A stretch of 17,051 bases of DNA from Muribaculaceae bacterium (GCA_020026215.1 JAHHQT010000034.1:1-17051), one strand, 5' to 3'; numbered from the stretch's first letter, positions 1 to 7,736 are shown. Numbers and translations are program-made. The notes: generated by a model from the sequence alone, not told the origin.

Positions 1-1
1 C

Positions 2-496
2 TTCAACTGTGGTTTGAAAGCCTATCGCAAGGAAGTGGTGAAAAACATCGAAGTTTATGGCGAAATGCACCGTTATATCCCGTATTTGGCTAAAAATGCA
101 GGATTTGCAAAAATCGGTGAAAAGGTGGTACATCACCAAGCTCGTAAATATGGTAAGACTAAATTTGGCTTGAACCGATTCGTGAACGGCTACTTGGATT
201 TGATGAGCCTTTGGTTTATTTCTAAGTTCGGTGGCAAACCAATGCACATTTTCGGATTCTTGGGAACTATCGTATTCCTTTTGGGTTTCATCGCTGCTAT
301 CGTGGTAGGTGCAAACAAGTTAATTGCCATGTATGGTGGAATGCCTTATCGTTTAGTGACAGATTCTCCGTATTTTTATATTGCATTGACTATGATGCTT
401 TTGGGTTCACAATTCTTCCTTGCAGGATTTATCGGTGAATTGATTGCACGCAATGCAGGAGAGCGCAATAACTATCAAATCAGAGAAGAATTCTAA
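2..496 (+). CDS. Family 2 glycosyltransferase, C-terminal part (5' end outside window)
   Basis: The reading frame is already open at the first base; the first complete codon is at position 2 and the protein begins FNCGLKAYRK. That motif lies near the end of the GT-A catalytic domain of DPM1/GtrB-like family 2 transferases, so only the C-terminal 164 residues are visible. A TTG at 14 is an internal leucine codon, not a start. Two strongly hydrophobic segments follow (from about GFLGTIVFLLGF, and from about FYIALTMMLLG), matching the paired C-terminal membrane helices of this family. It probably transfers a sugar to a polyprenyl-phosphate or another membrane acceptor at the inner membrane. The catalytic DXD motif is outside the window, so donor and acceptor cannot be inferred. 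The next gene starts 14 bases downstream on the same strand, which suggests co-transcription. Confidence 0.85.
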   Translation, partial: FNCGLKAYRKEVVKNIEVYGEMHRYIPYLAKNAGFAKIGEKVVHHQARKYGKTKFGLNRFVNGYLDLMSLWFISKFGGKPMHIFGFLGTIVFLLGFIAAIVVGANKLIAMYGGMPYRLVTDSPYFYIALTMMLLGSQFFLAGFIGELIARNAGERNNYQIREEF

Positions 497-510
497 TCAA
501 ATAATTACAG

Positions 511-1026
511 ATGAAACGGTTACTAAAACAAATTTTGTTTTTGTCAGTGACATTGAGTGTTATCTTCGTGTCGGCATGTAACGATACAGGCTGTACGGAT
601 AACCAAAGCAGTTTGCCATTGGCAGGATTTTATTCTTCACAAACAAAATCTGCAATTTCAATCGATTCATTGACTGTCTTTGGTGTGGGGATGATTGGTG
701 ATACCACCATTGTCAACAATGCCAATTCGATGTGTCAAGTGTACATGCCTTTCAATCCAGGTGCTACACAAGCTCAATTTGTGTTGAGATACGAACAAAA
801 GGCATTTTCAAACTTCGGTATTGAAGACACTTTGACCGTTAGTTATGAGGCTGTTCCGTTCTTTCATTCCAACGAATGCGGAGCGATGTATGTCTATGAT
901 ATCAAGGACTATAGTACAACTCATGCTTTGATTGATTCTGTATTGTTCCTTGCTCCGAGAATTGACAACACAAACAAGGAAAATATTCAAATATTTTTCC
1001 GTACGAAGGAGGCTGACAATGAATAA
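511..1026 (+). CDS. DUF6452-family lipoprotein, function unknown
   Basis: This 171-residue protein begins with a basic, hydrophobic signal peptide (MKRLLKQILFLS...) ending in a lipobox-like VSAC, with the lipid-modified cysteine at residue 23. It is therefore probably anchored in the envelope. The mature part is short and beta-rich, with further cysteines (C28, one near the middle in SMCQVY, one in NECG) and the pattern DSLTVFG...DTLTVSYE. I recognise this layout as DUF6452, a Bacteroidales family with no known function. The residues after the cysteine (NDTG) do not form the acidic surface-export signal known for Bacteroidota lipoproteins, so periplasmic placement is more likely. Its end overlaps the start of the DUF6048 gene by 8 bases, pointing to translational coupling. 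Confidence 0.78.
   Translation: MKRLLKQILFLSVTLSVIFVSACNDTGCTDNQSSLPLAGFYSSQTKSAISIDSLTVFGVGMIGDTTIVNNANSMCQVYMPFNPGATQAQFVLRYEQKAFSNFGIEDTLTVSYEAVPFFHSNECGAMYVYDIKDYSTTHALIDSVLFLAPRIDNTNKENIQIFFRTKEADNE
1006..1012 (+). promoter_or_regulatory. Shine-Dalgarno sequence for the DUF6048 gene
   Basis: AAGGAGG lies 6 bases before the ATG at 1019, inside the end of the DUF6452 gene. It is a near-perfect anti-16S match. Most genes in this window, as in Bacteroidota generally, have no such motif, so it is unusual here. It decides the start of the downstream gene: the reading frame extends upstream to 932, but only the ATG at 1019 has this site and is followed by a signal peptide. Confidence 0.8.
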
Positions 1027-1882
1027 GACATTGAAATATATTGTTTTAGTTCTTGTTGTGTGCCTTTCATTCGGTTCCCTAATGGCGCAACGACGTGTTA
1101 CTCCGGTCACACCGACCAAAGAGTTGAAAGTCTTGACCAAAGAGGAATTGAAGGAAATCAAGAAACGCGAAAAGGCAGAACGTCACTATGCCGATTCTGT
1201 AGCGCGTGATTCTATGAAAGTGGATTCCATCAAACTTGCCAAACGCAATCTCCACCCTTTATTGGTAGGGATAACTACCGGTATCAACCTTTGGGACCCG
1301 TTGATGAGAGCCTTCGGGCAAGACCATGGTGGCGTTGACGTTTGGGGGTCATTGAACCTTCGCAACCGTTATTTCCCGACAGTGGAATTAGGTATGGGTA
1401 TGGCTAATAGTACGCCCGATGAAGGTAACTTTACTTATAAGAACAATGCGGCTTTCTATGCAAAAATCGGTGCGAACTACAATTTCATGTATGCCAAAAA
1501 CCCGAAATATCAATTGTATGGCGGTGCTCGTTTGGGCTTCAGTTCATTTAAGTATGACGTGAAGGATATTACTGTGAACAACGGTTATTGGGGGGACCAG
1601 CAGCATTTCGATATTCTTGATCAAAAGTCATCTGCTTTTTGGGGTGAGTTATTAGTCGGTATTCAGGTTGGCTTGTTCAAGAACTTCTCTATGGGGTGGA
1701 CGATTCGTTATCATTTTATGTTCCACTTGAAGGACAATGTAAATTCTCGACCTTGGTACATTCCGGGTTACGGGACACGTGACAATCCTATCAATGCAAG
1801 TTTATCATTGATTTATACCATTCCGTTCCACAAGAGCAAGGCAAAAGTGGTTCCCCAAAAAGAGGATAAATCCGAAGAATAA
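1019..1882 (+). CDS. DUF6048-family exported protein, probable beta-barrel
   Basis: This 287-residue protein starts at the ATG preceded by AAGGAGG. It opens with a clear signal peptide (MNKTLKYIVLVLVVCLSFGSL) ending in MAQ, a usual signal peptidase I site. Next comes a highly charged helical stretch at about residues 35-75 (KEELKEIKKREKAERHY...), then about 200 residues of alternating strands rich in Y, F, G and N (YFPTVELGMGMA, YQLYGGARLGFSSF, NFSMGWTIRYHFMF) that look like an outer-membrane beta-barrel. I recognise it as DUF6048, a Bacteroidales family that I recall being found beside DUF6452, as here. The function is unknown; the overlap suggests the two products act together in the envelope. 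It is followed by a strong terminator. The family name is less certain than the export prediction. Confidence 0.7.
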   Translation: MNKTLKYIVLVLVVCLSFGSLMAQRRVTPVTPTKELKVLTKEELKEIKKREKAERHYADSVARDSMKVDSIKLAKRNLHPLLVGITTGINLWDPLMRAFGQDHGGVDVWGSLNLRNRYFPTVELGMGMANSTPDEGNFTYKNNAAFYAKIGANYNFMYAKNPKYQLYGGARLGFSSFKYDVKDITVNNGYWGDQQHFDILDQKSSAFWGELLVGIQVGLFKNFSMGWTIRYHFMFHLKDNVNSRPWYIPGYGTRDNPINASLSLIYTIPFHKSKAKVVPQKEDKSEE

Positions 1883-1901
1883 ATAAGAAAGAGATAAAAT
1901 A

Positions 1902-1942
1902 GAAGCGGCAAATTGTTGAACAACCTGCCGCTTCGTTTTTTT
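1902..1942. terminator. Intrinsic terminator between DUF6048 gene and cdaA, probably bidirectional
   Basis: GAAGCGGCA (1902-1910) pairs perfectly with TGCCGCTTC (1926-1934). An inner GTTG/CAAC stem (1915-1918 with 1921-1924) extends the hairpin, and a run of seven T follows (1936-1942). The T-run overlaps the stop codon of the convergent cdaA gene. Read on the minus strand, the hairpin is followed by TATTTTATC, so it may also terminate cdaA transcripts, though less strongly. Confidence 0.88.
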
Positions 1943-2720
1943 ATTCAATATCTTCACCAAACTTGGTAAGTCTTGCTTCCAGATTGGTTGGACTTAATCG
2001 TAAGGAAAGTTTGCCTTTGTAGGCGATGGAAATGTTTCCTGTTTCTTCTGAAACTATGATGGCCAAAGCATCAGTGGCTTGAGACATTCCTAATGCTGCA
2101 CGGTGGCGAAGTCCTAATTGGCGAGGTACATTTTCATCGTGTGATACCGGAAGGATACATCCAGCCGACTTGATGCGTCCGCCGTCAATAATCATCGCAC
2201 CGTCGTGCAATGGACTGTTCTTGAAGAATATATTTTCAATCAAACGGCTGTTGATGTTAGCATCAATAATGTCGCCTGATTTCTCGTAAGTATCCAATGG
2301 GATGTTGTGCTTTAGGATAATCAGTGCTCCTGTCTTGGTCTTCGACATACTAATACAGGAATAGACAATCGGTTGTACCCATTCCAATTGGGCTTGTTGG
2401 TCGCCTGTCTTTTTCCTTCGAAAGATGTTGTGAATAAATCTCCAGCGTTTATGTGAACCGATTTCAATCAAGAACCGCTTGATTTGATCTTGGAAGATAA
2501 TCACTAAAATCAATAAACCGATGTTCATGAACTTGTCGAGAATACGGCCTGTCAATTCCATTTGTAGAAAAACAGATGCGATTGCCCAAACAATGATGAA
2601 TGCCAACACACCGAGGAAAATGCTCAGTGTGCCCGATTCTTTCATTATCTTATAGATGTAGAATAGAATGGTGGCTACGATAAGTATATCGATAATATCC
2701 TTTATTCCAATTACTGCCAT
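1941..2720 (-). CDS. cdaA: Membrane-bound diadenylate cyclase CdaA (c-di-AMP synthase)
   Basis: The enzyme condenses two ATP into the second messenger cyclic di-AMP. At 259 residues it has the usual CdaA length and layout. Three hydrophobic helices occupy about residues 8-25, 33-52 and 65-80. A short linker with many basic residues follows, then the cytosolic DAC (DisA_N) domain. Signature motifs are intact: GALIIL (131-136), HDGAM (172-176) with the metal-binding aspartate, RHRAALG (205-211) with the ATP-phosphate-binding RHR, and SEETGNIS (224-231). No CdaR- or GlmM-like partner is next to it, unlike in Firmicutes; folP lies 15 bases upstream on the same strand instead, so the two are probably one transcript. 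The stop codon sits in the T-run of the convergent terminator. Confidence 0.95.
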   Translation of the reverse strand: MAVIGIKDIIDILIVATILFYIYKIMKESGTLSIFLGVLAFIIVWAIASVFLQMELTGRILDKFMNIGLLILVIIFQDQIKRFLIEIGSHKRWRFIHNIFRRKKTGDQQAQLEWVQPIVYSCISMSKTKTGALIILKHNIPLDTYEKSGDIIDANINSRLIENIFFKNSPLHDGAMIIDGGRIKSAGCILPVSHDENVPRQLGLRHRAALGMSQATDALAIIVSEETGNISIAYKGKLSLRLSPTNLEARLTKFGEDIE

Positions 2721-2735
2721 ATCAGGTGATGTGTT

Positions 2736-3590
2736 TTAATCTATAAAATTCATTGTCTTTTCAACAATGGTTACAGCCTCCATAGCTTGGCGGACATCGT
2801 GAACACGCAGAATGCTTGCTCCGTTGAGTAACGCCATGGTATTTATAATGGTTGTTCCATTCAACGACTCTTGAGGAGTTGTGTTGAACAGTTTGTATAT
2901 CATTGATTTGCGAGAGACACCCACCAATAGCGGTAATTCAAATACCTTAAAAGCCTTCAAATGGGCGAGCAACTCGTAGTTTTGGTCCAATGTCTTGCTG
3001 AAACCGAATCCGGGGTCAAGAATGATGTCGTTGATGTCCATTGATGCCGCTTTGGCTACCAATTCACTGAAATACAAAAGTATGTCGGCAGTCAAGTCGT
3101 TGTAATCTGTCAACTGGGTCATGGTGTGCGGATTGCCACGCATGTGCATCATGATGTAGGGAACTTTCAGTTGTGCCACTGTCTCAAACATCTTTTCATC
3201 CAATTGTCCTGCGGAAATGTCGTTGATGATTTGTACACCATATTCCTTGCAACATTTTTCCGCAACGTCGGCGCGAAACGTATCTACCGATACAATGGCA
3301 TTCGGGGCTTCCTCACGCAAGAGTTTCAAGGCATTGCTCAATCGTGCATACTCTTCTTCGGGAGTAATATCTTCTGCCATAGGTCGGGATGAATAACCGC
3401 CTACGTCAATGATTTTTGCTCCTTCAGAGATGACTTGTTGAACTCGATTACGAATATCCACTTCAGTTTGGTATCTGCTGCCGGAATAGAATGAATCTGG
3501 GGTAGCATTCAATATCCCCATGACTATCGGGCTTTTTACCTCAAGTAATTCGTCGTCAATGTTTAATGTATAAGGTTTGAAACATTTCAT
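2736..3590 (-). CDS. folP: Dihydropteroate synthase
   Basis: FolP joins 6-hydroxymethyl-7,8-dihydropterin pyrophosphate to p-aminobenzoate, giving dihydropteroate in folate synthesis; it is the sulfonamide target. The 284-residue TIM-barrel protein carries all expected motifs: NATPDSF (28-34), DVGGYSSRP (62-70), SVDTF (101-105), NDISAG (123-128), MHMRGNP (148-154), DPGFGFSK (192-199), GVSRKS (224-229) and RVHD (262-265). I saw no insertion of the kind that marks the mobile sul resistance enzymes, so this is the ordinary chromosomal enzyme. The ATG at 3590 is about 22 bases from the predicted start of transcription. cdaA follows 15 bases downstream. The 75-base gap to the upstream NSS gene contains a good promoter, so folP-cdaA probably forms its own unit. 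Confidence 0.97.
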   Translation of the reverse strand: MKCFKPYTLNIDDELLEVKSPIVMGILNATPDSFYSGSRYQTEVDIRNRVQQVISEGAKIIDVGGYSSRPMAEDITPEEEYARLSNALKLLREEAPNAIVSVDTFRADVAEKCCKEYGVQIINDISAGQLDEKMFETVAQLKVPYIMMHMRGNPHTMTQLTDYNDLTADILLYFSELVAKAASMDINDIILDPGFGFSKTLDQNYELLAHLKAFKVFELPLLVGVSRKSMIYKLFNTTPQESLNGTTIINTMALLNGASILRVHDVRQAMEAVTIVEKTMNFID

Positions 3591-3618
3591 CGTTTGAAAT
3601 AGATTTGTCTTACTTATG

Positions 3619-3650
3619 CGAATTTAATTCTTTAATTTGCTAAAACAAAA
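3619..3650 (-). promoter_or_regulatory. Predicted promoter of folP-cdaA
   Basis: On the minus strand TTTTG (complement of 3646-3650) is followed after 19 bases by TAAATTCG (complement of 3619-3626). This is one mismatch from the Bacteroidota -7 consensus TAnnTTTG, at the expected spacing from the -33 element. It would start transcription about 20 bases before the folP ATG. Confidence 0.55.
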
Positions 3651-3665
3651 CGAATGTAAGTTTAT

Positions 3666-5009
3666 TTATGCCAACTGATAGAAAAACACACCGAGGATGC
3701 CGATGGGGGCTACATAGCGCATACAGAACACAATGGCACGGTAGGTGTAGATTTTCAAAGAGCCTTCGTTGGTTAATTGGTCGCGCAATAGTTTCTTGTC
3801 CATCAGCCAGCCTGCAAAAATGGAGAAGAAGATACCGCAAAACGGCATCATGTAGTTGGCGGTCGTATTGTTGAAGAAATCGAAGATGGTTTGCCCCAAA
3901 ATCTTGAAGTCGCTGATGAGTCCGAAAGACAAGGCGCACAATACACCAAATACCATAGCAATGCCTGTATTTAACAAGGATGCTTTTTCGCGCGACATTT
4001 TCCATTCTTCAGTAAAGAAAGCAATGGAAATCTCACTCATGGAAATAGTTGAGGTGATGGATACCAAGAACAATAGGAAGAAAAATGCCGTTGCCCAGAA
4101 TTGTCCACCCGAAGTTTGCGAGAAAATGTAGGGTAATACTTCAAATACCAATTTAGGTCCAGCTGTAGGTTCCATATTGAAGGAGAACAGGGCGGGGAAG
4201 ATAATCAAGCCTGCGATGACGGCAAAAATGGTATCCAAGCCTGCAATGATAGAAGCTGTTCTGACCAAAGGTACATCCTTTTGGAAATAGGAAGCGTAAG
4301 TAATCAATGTGCTGACTCCCAAACTCAAAGAAAAGAATGCTTGTCCCATAGCTCCCAAGAATACGGACGGCGTGATTTTGGAGAAATCAGGATTGAACAA
4401 AAATTCAATACCTGCTTTTGCTCCCGGCATCATCAATGAACTGACGGCAAACACGATAAGAATGACAAATAGCATCGGTGTCATGATGTTCGATAGTTTT
4501 TCGATACCGTCCTTCAAACCTCTGCGGAGAATCAAATAGTTCATCAATAAGAAAATAACGGTCCACATCACCGGGCGTAAGTTGCCTGTGGTGAAAGTGG
4601 TAAAATATTCCTGATAGTCTTCAACTGTACCGCCTTGCAAATTACCTAAAAGTGATGCAAAGGTGTATTCAAGTGTCCAGCCTGCTACAACGGAGTAGAA
4701 ACTTAAAATCATCAATGAAGACAGGATGCCTACGAATGAAATCCAGTGCCAGCGTTGGCCATTCTTCTGTAATTTGCGGAATGCGCCCAACACGTTGGTT
4801 CGTGAGGCTCTGCCAATGACGAATTCTGAGCAGATTAAGGGAATGCCTATTAGAACTACGACAATAATATATACCAAGAGAAACGCTCCTCCACCATGTA
4901 TTCCTGCCTCAAATGGAAATCTCCAAATGTTTCCCAATCCGATTGCGGAGCCTACACTGGCTGCGATTACCCCTATTTTTGTGGCAAATAATGCTCTTTG
5001 TTTCTTCAT
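3666..5009 (-). CDS. Sodium-dependent transporter, NSS (SNF) family, copy 1
   Basis: This 447-residue integral membrane protein belongs to the neurotransmitter:sodium symporter family, which in bacteria mostly imports amino acids with Na+. Family signatures are clear: the unwound first helix GLGNIWRFP (24-32), SEFVIGR (61-67), the aromatic substrate-site tyrosine in SFYSVVAGWT (Y105), SLSLG in helix 6 (227-231), and TST in helix 8 (319-321), which provides the Na2 hydroxyls. N27 matches a LeuT Na1 ligand, and D259 falls where LeuT has N286. About 11-12 membrane helices are predicted. The substrate cannot be read from the sequence. The start overlaps the stop of the small upstream membrane protein by ATGA, and a second NSS paralogue lies upstream of that, so all three are probably one translationally linked operon. 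Confidence 0.93.
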   Translation of the reverse strand: MKKQRALFATKIGVIAASVGSAIGLGNIWRFPFEAGIHGGGAFLLVYIIVVVLIGIPLICSEFVIGRASRTNVLGAFRKLQKNGQRWHWISFVGILSSLMILSFYSVVAGWTLEYTFASLLGNLQGGTVEDYQEYFTTFTTGNLRPVMWTVIFLLMNYLILRRGLKDGIEKLSNIMTPMLFVILIVFAVSSLMMPGAKAGIEFLFNPDFSKITPSVFLGAMGQAFFSLSLGVSTLITYASYFQKDVPLVRTASIIAGLDTIFAVIAGLIIFPALFSFNMEPTAGPKLVFEVLPYIFSQTSGGQFWATAFFFLLFLVSITSTISMSEISIAFFTEEWKMSREKASLLNTGIAMVFGVLCALSFGLISDFKILGQTIFDFFNNTTANYMMPFCGIFFSIFAGWLMDKKLLRDQLTNEGSLKIYTYRAIVFCMRYVAPIGILGVFFYQLA

Positions 5010-5269
5010 TTTTTTTGTTGTAATTGGTCTTCAAAGGGGTTGATGTCCTTACCGACTTTAGCTTCTTTCTTTTTTATATTAGTTGTATCTGAAAATTGAG
5101 ATATTTCTTTTTCTGCTTCTTGAGCCTGTTGTTCTAATGTTGCGACAGCTTCTTGTGAAACTTTGCTGGTTGTACCGTAGCTTACAATAATGATGGTTGC
5201 CATTGTCACTACAATAATGGCACTGATCATCCATGTATTTCTTCTTTCTGATTTTGTTAATCTTGACAT
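5006..5269 (-). CDS. Small single-helix membrane protein between two NSS transporters
   Basis: I do not recognise a family for this 87-residue protein. A short basic N-terminus (MSRLTKSERRNT) precedes one hydrophobic helix at about residues 14-32. A hydrophilic, probably helical tail follows, rich in E, Q and K (about 40-60 could form a coiled coil) and ending QLQQKK. The positive-inside rule puts the N-terminus in the cytoplasm and the tail outside. It starts 3 bases after the upstream NSS gene ends and overlaps the downstream NSS gene by 4 bases (ATGA), so expression is tightly coupled to both. That placement suggests an accessory subunit of one or both transporters. Small one-helix subunits of NSS transporters are known (MetS of the MetPS importer), but I see no clear sequence match, so this role is inference. 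That it is a real gene is well supported by the packing. Confidence 0.75.
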   Translation of the reverse strand: MSRLTKSERRNTWMISAIIVVTMATIIIVSYGTTSKVSQEAVATLEQQAQEAEKEISQFSDTTNIKKKEAKVGKDINPFEDQLQQKK

Positions 5270-5272
5270 CTT

Positions 5273-6640
5273 TTACAAAACTTCAATAATTTTACTTACC
5301 AATACCGTAGCAATCAATATAGGAGCAATGAAACGGATAGCAAATAATACGGCAGGCATCAGGAGAGACTTCATTTTGCCATAGTTTGTCATTTCATTGT
5401 ATAGATATGATTTCGGTAATTTATGTCCTACATAAATACATACAAATATCGCCACAATAGGTAGCATAATGTTGGATGTAAAGTAGTCCAATGCGTCAAA
5501 TATGGTCATGCCGATAATTCGGATATGCTCCCACGGACCTAATGACAGTGAACATACTGCATTAAAAACAAACAAAGGCAATATGACAATCAATGCGGCT
5601 TTCTTGCGACTGCATTTCAACCATTCCGAAATGAAAGCAATGTTTACTTCTCCTAAGGAAACTGTGGAAGTCAAAGCAGCCACTACCAACAGGAAGAAGA
5701 ACAAAACCGCCCAAAGTGTCGGTGCAGGCATCTGCATGAACATCTCTGGTAAAGTTACGAAAATTAATGCAACTCCTTGTGTTTGTCCGTTAATTCCCAA
5801 TGATTTTATGGCAGGGAAAATGATAAGTCCAACCAAAAGGGCAATCATCAGTACCAGTCCAGAAACGGTAAATGAGGTGCGGGTGAGTTTCGTTGATTTG
5901 GGATAATAGGCTGAGTAAGTGATTAATATACCCATACCCAAACTTAATGAGAAAAACGCCTGACCTACGGCACTTACGATGACATTAATATCTATTTTTG
6001 AGAAATCAGGTTTTAGAAAATATTCCACTCCTTCCATAGAATTGGGCAATGACAGGGAGAAGGCGCAGAAAATCACCAATATCAGAAACAATATCGGCAT
6101 CAATGTATTTGCCATTTTCTCAATGCCTTTTTCTACTCCGCGGATTAATATCCATAAGTTGAGCAATAACATCAGAGCTGTCCAGAAGATGGGTTTCCAT
6201 CCGCTGAGCATGGCATCTTTCATGACTGCGGTGAAATTTTCTACTGAATTGGTGTCTCCGTTGATTCCTGCAAAAAGGTCGCCCGAAAGGGAAAGCCATA
6301 GATATTCCAATGTCCATCCCGAAACGACAATATAGAATCCTAAAATCAAATAGGAAACCAACACCGCCAAAGCGCCTACAAACCACCATTTGGTGTTGGG
6401 TGTCAGTTTGCGGAAAGCGTTGACGGAGTCTGCTCTACTACCTCTTCCCAAGGAAAATTCGGCGAGCATGACGGGAATACCCATTAGCAGAACACAAATA
6501 ACATAGGTGATAAGAAAAGCTGAACCGCCGTTACTCTGTACTTCATTCGGGAATCTCCAAACTGTACCCAAGCCTACGGCTGACCCTACTGTTGCTGCAA
6601 TGACCCCTAGTTTTGAGGTAAACTTAGTTTTTGAACTCAT
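5273..6640 (-). CDS. Sodium-dependent transporter, NSS (SNF) family, copy 2
   Basis: This 455-residue NSS symporter is a paralogue of the one at 3666-5009; the first 80 residues of the two align without gaps and share about half their residues. Visible motifs: GLGTVWRFP (23-31), AEFSLGR (60-66), Y103 in GFYIVVSGWT, SLSLG (231-235) and TST (324-326, Na2 site). It departs from copy 1 at Na1: the helix-1 asparagine is T26, and the helix-7 position that is Asn in LeuT and Asp in copy 1 is V263, judged by ungapped alignment from the helix-6 ITY motif. This predicts altered sodium coupling. The small membrane-protein gene follows after 3 bases. rsgA ends 141 bases upstream, and that gap holds a -7-like promoter element, so this is probably the first gene of the three-gene operon. 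Confidence 0.93.
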   Translation of the reverse strand: MSSKTKFTSKLGVIAATVGSAVGLGTVWRFPNEVQSNGGSAFLITYVICVLLMGIPVMLAEFSLGRGSRADSVNAFRKLTPNTKWWFVGALAVLVSYLILGFYIVVSGWTLEYLWLSLSGDLFAGINGDTNSVENFTAVMKDAMLSGWKPIFWTALMLLLNLWILIRGVEKGIEKMANTLMPILFLILVIFCAFSLSLPNSMEGVEYFLKPDFSKIDINVIVSAVGQAFFSLSLGMGILITYSAYYPKSTKLTRTSFTVSGLVLMIALLVGLIIFPAIKSLGINGQTQGVALIFVTLPEMFMQMPAPTLWAVLFFFLLVVAALTSTVSLGEVNIAFISEWLKCSRKKAALIVILPLFVFNAVCSLSLGPWEHIRIIGMTIFDALDYFTSNIMLPIVAIFVCIYVGHKLPKSYLYNEMTNYGKMKSLLMPAVLFAIRFIAPILIATVLVSKIIEVL

Positions 6641-6700
6641 CTACATTCTTTTAATCCATAAAAACAAGTGCCAAGTATTATGGCAATCGCAAATATTTTA

Positions 6701-6708
6701 CAAAAGTA
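6701..6708 (-). promoter_or_regulatory. Possible -7 promoter element for the NSS operon
   Basis: The minus strand reads TACTTTTG, a full match to TAnnTTTG, 60 bases before the ATG at 6640. The nearest TTG on that strand is only 15 bases upstream, shorter than usual, so the -33 element is poor. Confidence 0.35.
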
Positions 6709-6781
6709 ATAAAATGTATTTGCCAATTTATTAAAATTTGTAACGAATTGATAGAATTTAGACGATTTTAATTATTGTTTA

Positions 6782-7717
6782 CTAAAATGGTTTCCTGTAT
6801 TTGCCATTTGTGCTGTCTTCAAGGATGCTCAAATAGCTGGTATAGCGAGATTCGCTGATAAGGTGGTTTTCCAAAGCCTCTTTCACGGCACAACCCGGTT
6901 CGTGGATGTGAGTGCAGTTGTTGTATTTGCAGTTCTCGGAAATTTTGAAGATTTCAGGGAAGTAGTGAGCCACTTCCTCTACATTGAAATCAATTGTACC
7001 AAATCCTTTCACGCCTGGAGTGTCGATGATATAGCCGTTGCCCTCGGGAAGGGAGTACATTTCAGAGAAAGTAGTGGTGTGCATACCTGTATGGTGAACA
7101 TTGGAGACGCTTGCAGTCTTTGCCTCGATGCCCGGAATTAAAAGATTGATTAGTGTGGATTTTCCCACACCCGAGTTGCCCGAGAACAAAGTCGTTTTTC
7201 CGTCCAATTCCGCTTTTAGTTCTTCGATGCCGATACCTTTTTCGGCAGAAACTTCCATGACCTTATAGCCGATAGAGGTATATAGGTATTTTAGTGCGGC
7301 TGAATATTCCAATCCTTCTTCATCGAGAAGGTCGATTTTGTTGATGACGAGGATGACAGGCACGCGGTAGGCCTCGGCTGTTGCCAAAAAACGGTCAATG
7401 AAGATGGTTGAGGTAACTGGATTAATCAATGAAACCACTAAAAATGCCTGGTCAAGATTGGAAGCAATGATGTGTGATTCCTTTGAAAGATTGGAAGCAC
7501 GGCGGATAATATAGTTGGTACGAGGAAAGATGGAGGTGATAAATGCTGTCCCGTCTTGGTTTTCCAAGATTGTTACTTTGTCACCCACTGAAACAGGATT
7601 GGTGGTGCGGATACCTTTCAAGCGGAAATTTCCCTTGATTTTACAATTCACAATTTTTCCATCGGCAAGTTTTACCGAATACCAACTTCCTGTATTTTTT
7701 ATTACTAATCCGTCCAT
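6782..7717 (-). CDS. rsgA: Ribosome small-subunit-dependent GTPase A
   Basis: RsgA is a GTPase that helps mature the 30S ribosomal subunit. The protein has 311 residues from the ATG at 7717; the preceding in-frame TTG (7718-7720) would add one residue and is less likely. An N-terminal OB-fold covers about residues 1-68. The circularly permuted GTPase follows, with motifs in the order typical of this family: G4 NKID (126-129), G1 GNSGVGKST (180-188) and G3 DTPG (232-235). A C-terminal zinc motif has C263, C268, H270 and C276 in the C-x4-C-x-H-x5-C spacing. A promoter candidate lies just upstream. The 141-base gap to the following NSS gene suggests rsgA is transcribed alone. Confidence 0.97.
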   Translation of the reverse strand: MDGLVIKNTGSWYSVKLADGKIVNCKIKGNFRLKGIRTTNPVSVGDKVTILENQDGTAFITSIFPRTNYIIRRASNLSKESHIIASNLDQAFLVVSLINPVTSTIFIDRFLATAEAYRVPVILVINKIDLLDEEGLEYSAALKYLYTSIGYKVMEVSAEKGIGIEELKAELDGKTTLFSGNSGVGKSTLINLLIPGIEAKTASVSNVHHTGMHTTTFSEMYSLPEGNGYIIDTPGVKGFGTIDFNVEEVAHYFPEIFKISENCKYNNCTHIHEPGCAVKEALENHLISESRYTSYLSILEDSTNGKYRKPF

Positions 7718-7736
7718 CAAATATTGTTATTGGATG

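Noticed and set aside
932..1018. Upstream extension of the DUF6048 gene to 932
   Set aside because: It lies inside the DUF6452 gene in another frame, lacks a ribosome site and would bury the signal peptide behind 29 basic residues.
3591..3665. Terminator between the NSS operon and folP based on CTTAC / GTAAG
   Set aside because: The arms are only 5 bases, widely separated and without a T-run on the minus strand; the gap is better explained by the folP promoter.
3856..4539. Plus-strand open frames opposite the NSS transporter genes
   Set aside because: Low-complexity translations without domain patterns; they mirror the codon structure of the membrane-protein genes on the other strand.
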